The notes beneath the pieces were generated by a model that saw only the letters and a program-made list of their open reading frames with translations, searched no databases and was not told the DNA's origin. From Panonychus citri (lineage: Eukaryota; Arthropoda; Arachnida; Trombidiformes; Tetranychidae): a DNA stretch of 64,000 nt. The number at the start of each line of letters is the position of its first letter. Position 1 is the first letter of the stretch. The translations under genes were made by a program, and so were the position numbers. The DNA lies in the NCBI RefSeq assembly GCF_014898815.1, contig NW_026515454.1, positions 1 through 64,000 of the forward strand, given 5' to 3'. Below, in pieces: positions 62,554-64,000 of the stretch.

Positions 62554-64000
62554 GTAAGATTTAAAAAAAAATTCTTTTTCTTTCCTTGATGTTGATTGTG
62601 TTTCTTTTTTTTTCATGGTGAATTTTATTCTCTAATCAACTTATTCCATAGATTTATTAATGTCTCTCTCTCTCTCTCACTCATCTCTTTTGTGTGCATA
62701 TTCTTCAATCGATATACGATGAGAGAGAGAGAAAGAGAAAGACTCGTCATGAATTGTGTTCTTTTCTATTTTATTCTCTACATGGAACAACAATGTATTC
62801 TCTTTATTTTCCTTCTACAAAGAGAATGCGAGGGAAATTCTATTCTCTTTTTTTTTCTTCTCTTTTTCTGTCTCCATGTTTATGGTTCTTTTTGTTTCTA
62901 ACCCTTGTTTTACCTCTAAACAAAACGATAATTGTTCAGTTTTTCCAGAAAATATATTGATTACTATTCTTTCAATTTATTCCAATTCCAATTGATCCTT
63001 AGTAAGATTTTATTCACTATATTTTGGTAATAAGTCTCATCTATGGAGTTTATTTTTCTCTTCCATGGAGATGCTCTTTACTTATACTCCAATAACCTCT
63101 TTCTTTTTCTCTCTTTCTCATCATCTTCTCTCTCTCTTATGTGATCAATTCTGTCTCCAATTTTATATGAACCCAATTAATTAGTCAATTCTTTTTCTAC
63201 CTTAGATATAACATGATTTAGATGATTTTAATCACCAAGATTGTTTTCCTCATACAATCTTGTTTAAATCGATGTCAAATCAACTATATATTCACACACA
63301 CAAATCAAACATATATACAGAGTGTCCTCATCTGATTGTGTTTAATGTTAATGGATTAGCCCTTGAAATGACCCTGTCAGAGTTTCTTGCAGTTATCAGG
63401 ATCCATTGAACACCAGAACCAGAATGAAAAGATATACAAGACTTGAAGGAGAACACGTTAATTGTCAGCTATTATAATTAATTCCTATCCAATTTAACCC
63501 CTTTAATTAAACCCCTTAAGGAGGTTATCGGTTTGTCTGTGATAATTTTTATAGAATCAAATTTTTTCAGCTCAACGATAAATCATAATCTTTCCCCCGA
63601 CAATTTAGCTCACCCATTTGATCTCGATTCTGTTGATTATATTGATTGCATGTTCAATTGAAGGTTAATATTATTGTAATATTATTAGACTATTACAATT
63701 GTAATTGTTGATAGATATTTTTTTTCTGTATTATCAACAATTCATTTTGATTTATATTGGATTAATCTCGAAGAAAATTTTACCAAATCAAACTGATTCC
63801 ACGCTATTTGAAGATTAGGCTTATGATTACTGAGATAATCTTGAAATTAACCTTAATTCAGTTATATCTAATTACTACTCCAGTTGATTAATTGTTTGTT
63901 GTCTTCTCCTTTAATTAGATTGTAATCTTATTCCCTTTTTTTTCAATTGATCCTCTTATTGTTTAAGATAATTAATATTTTATTTTCAATTTGATATCAA
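62554..64000. other. probable first intron, no exon recognised
   Basis: AT- and CT-rich sequence with microsatellites; the ORFs at 62596-62995 are low complexity. Compatible with a long first intron of the gene starting at 62496. Nothing else could be supported. Confidence 0.45.

Noticed and set aside
62004..62995. Cluster of overlapping plus-strand ORFs rich in F, S and L
   Set aside because: They translate CT-rich low-complexity DNA in several frames at once, which is not expected of genes.

Overview
The window is nuclear DNA of an AT-rich, compact-intron arthropod, most likely a trombidiform mite. The evidence is recognisable animal genes (hobbit/BLTP2, acetylcholinesterase, SERP1/RAMP4), spliceosomal introns mostly of 60-140 bp with GT-AG ends, and abundant simple repeats. 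The species is not determinable from sequence alone; Halotydeus destructor or a spider mite would fit the acetylcholinesterase features, but that is inference.

Layout. (1) 1-6319, minus strand: the N-terminal ~1937 codons of a hobbit/BLTP2 bridge-like lipid-transfer protein in seven exons, running off the left edge. (2) 6732-18422: an 11.7 kb host segment with a long simple-repeat-rich noncoding stretch and an acetylcholinesterase gene (minus strand). (3) 18423-46639: a 28.2 kb foreign-looking segment, called E below. All its own genes lie on the plus strand: two paralogous ATRX/ARIP4-type SNF2 ATPases, a serine/asparagine-rich zinc-finger protein, a small ORF, an RPA1-like pseudogene and an intact RPA1-like gene, a putative OB-fold protein, an RPA2-like gene, and the N-terminal part of a Helitron-type replication protein that is cut off at the right junction. 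Between these genes are arrays of one short palindrome family (ATTAATATTC, 6-nt spacer, GAATATTAAT) that I do not see in the flanking host DNA, plus a ~0.79 kb giant inverted repeat. E also holds host-like cargo: a secreted-protein gene (one truncated and one full copy) and the 3' end of a CCA-adding enzyme gene. (4) 46640-58320: a second, almost identical direct copy of segment 2, including a second complete acetylcholinesterase gene. (5) 58321-64000: single-copy host DNA with SERP1/RAMP4 and the signal-peptide exon of an unidentified secreted or membrane protein.

Main interpretation. The window has the structure R-E-R, where R is the acetylcholinesterase segment and E is a large mobile-element fragment. 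It looks like a very recent gene duplication associated with a giant Helitron-like element carrying its own ssDNA-binding (RPA-like) and chromatin-remodelling genes. Both acetylcholinesterase copies encode Tyr at the position aligned with Torpedo Phe331, a site linked to organophosphate insensitivity in mites. The chief alternative is that the assembly joined two haplotypes, one with E and one without.
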